Shown piece by piece: positions 62,712 through 64,000 of a stretch of DNA of 64,000 bases. The stretch spans positions 21,508 to 85,507 of the forward strand of contig VZSF01000109.1 in NCBI GenBank assembly GCA_013398295.1. The letters run 5' to 3'. The notes beneath the pieces were generated by a model. The model had not been told where the DNA came from, did not search any database, and saw only the letters and a program-made list of their open reading frames with translations. The DNA comes from Chionis minor. Its lineage: Eukaryota; Chordata; Aves; Charadriiformes; Chionididae. The position numbers and the translations under genes are program-made. How positions within the stretch are numbered: the first letter of the stretch is position 1; every line of letters begins with the position of its first letter.

Positions 62712-64000
62712 ACAAGGCTAGTTAAGTAATTGCTGTAGAAGTTTGCATATTTAAAAAGAGTTTAACTTTTTTTTCTTAAACTGTGCCATTGTGACAGTGC
62801 AGGAAAAACTTCTCAGCTCTGTTGGATCTCTCCTTTGTTCATACTTTAGTGTTGAGAGCTGTAGTGATTCCATGTTTGAGAAATTTGTTTTAAGACTGCA
62901 TTTAGTTTCTGTTCCTTTCTGTTAAATAACTTTAATTTCTCACATTCAAACTTTTAGGAAAAATCCCAGTTTATTCATGAGGTAAAATGAATGGATTTTA
63001 GGTGAAAACTCAGTCACTATTACTAAAGTTACTAAAGTGAGTACTTTTTTACTCTCTTTGCTACCCAAGGAAATGATCACTTCTTAGCATTTACGAATTA
63101 GATTAATCTCACGCAATTCTTTCTGTCTAAACCAGACATTTAATGAATGAGTACGCTTAGTAGCAGAAAAGACATACATGACAAATCAACCTTGCTTTGG
63201 TACACACTTATTAGGAATGGGAGTCCTATCTTCACCTGTCTAAACATATCAAAAATAAAAGCTAATCTACCTCTGGAAAGGATGGATAGTAATAAGGATC
63301 ACCAGGGGACTAGTCATTCCAACAGTGTGGGGCACTTATTTTAGGATTTGTGAATCTCAATCAGAGAATACCTATCTTTCTATGTTGTCTATAGAGTGAG
63401 ATTAATTCCTTTACAAAGGCCATGAGACTGTGAGGTACCCCAGAAAAGCAAAGGAAGAGCAGGAAGCTGGGTAAGTTGGGAACACGACAGCACCAAGGGA
63501 GGCAGGGGCAGGGGGAAAAAGGTGCCATAAGGTAAACTGGAGAACACTAAAACATAAGGTTGTGAACCATATGAGGCAGAAACTGGGGGTGGAAGAATAT
63601 GACGGGCAAGAGGCTGTGAAGAAAAATGACTGATATGAGAAATATCTAACTATAGGCATAAGACAGTAATAAGTAGAAGGCTAGAGGGAAAGTATGAATT
63701 ATGCAGCTTATTATCCTTTCTGATTAGGAATGGAAACCTTCAGGGTGGAATGGCATCTCCTCACAATTTAGGAGATAGCAGGGTCTCTGAAAACCCATCC
63801 AAGCAGCAGAGGGAAGCCTACAGTTTTGTGCAGGTATTTTATTTTTAACTTGAGATGACAACAATAAAAAGCACAAAAGAAAGAGCTCTGAGAGTAGCTG
63901 GCTTTCCAGCAAAAGTGAAAAAAGCCAGCAGGCAAGCAAAAGCAACAAGAGCAGGAGAGGAGAACTCATTTTAAACTCCAAATCCCAATTAAAGCTGAGA
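62712..64000. other. Non-coding stretch
   Basis: No recognisable gene. Minus frames at 63,411-63,659 and 63,724-63,981 are hydrophobic (the second has a Leu run) but lie in purine-rich plus-strand sequence and lack family features; I treat them as chance. Confidence 0.5.

Noticed and set aside
1..64000. CRISPR arrays, bacterial operons, prophage or tRNA/rRNA genes
   Set aside because: No regularly spaced repeats, dense coding or RNA-gene signatures were seen; everything identifiable is vertebrate.

Overview
This window is vertebrate nuclear DNA, almost certainly from a bird. The clearest evidence is two 5'-truncated CR1 LINE copies of the avian type (28.7-29.2 kb and 38.3-39.35 kb), each ending in the short CR1 3' repeat unit. 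The background is AT-rich, homopolymer tracts are frequent, and long coding frames are almost absent. One base is undetermined (N at 37,456, beside a 17-base C run).

Only one gene can be called with confidence. It is a minus-strand exon at 51,108-52,259 encoding 383 residues of an SLC32/VGAT-type vesicular amino acid transporter. It reads like the large second exon of SLC32A1 but differs at many positions from the highly conserved VGAT, so I read it as a paralogue (SLC32A1-like). It starts at a clear splice acceptor. The first exon, which in this family encodes the cytosolic N-terminus, was not found in the remaining 11.7 kb of the window.

Layout. 1-780: CpG island with GC-rich tandem repeats, a probable promoter of a gene lying mostly outside the window or made of exons I cannot recognise. 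0.8-28.6 kb: AT-rich sequence without a recognisable gene, with a few speculative exon-like segments (about 4.5-5.15, 8.70 and 13.7 kb). 28.7-29.2 kb: avian CR1, minus strand. 34.6 kb: CR1 3' tail, plus strand. 36.75-38.24 kb: an old, degraded CR1 of the type I associate with turtles and crocodilians, plus strand, followed after about 70 bp by an avian CR1 on the minus strand. 43.7-44.1 kb: a CpG-rich retroviral-type LTR with TATA box and poly(A) signal and no retroviral genes beside it. 51.1-52.3 kb: the transporter exon. 57.8-60.1 kb: a second heavily degraded LINE with endonuclease-like and reverse-transcriptase-like traces, minus strand. 62.5 kb: a speculative plus-strand terminal exon.

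I see no operon, cluster or novel multi-gene system. The items most worth checking are the transporter paralogue, the exon-like segments with good splice sites, and the retroelement relics, which a bird-only repeat library may miss. All family assignments rest on recall and reading by eye; no database search or computation was run.
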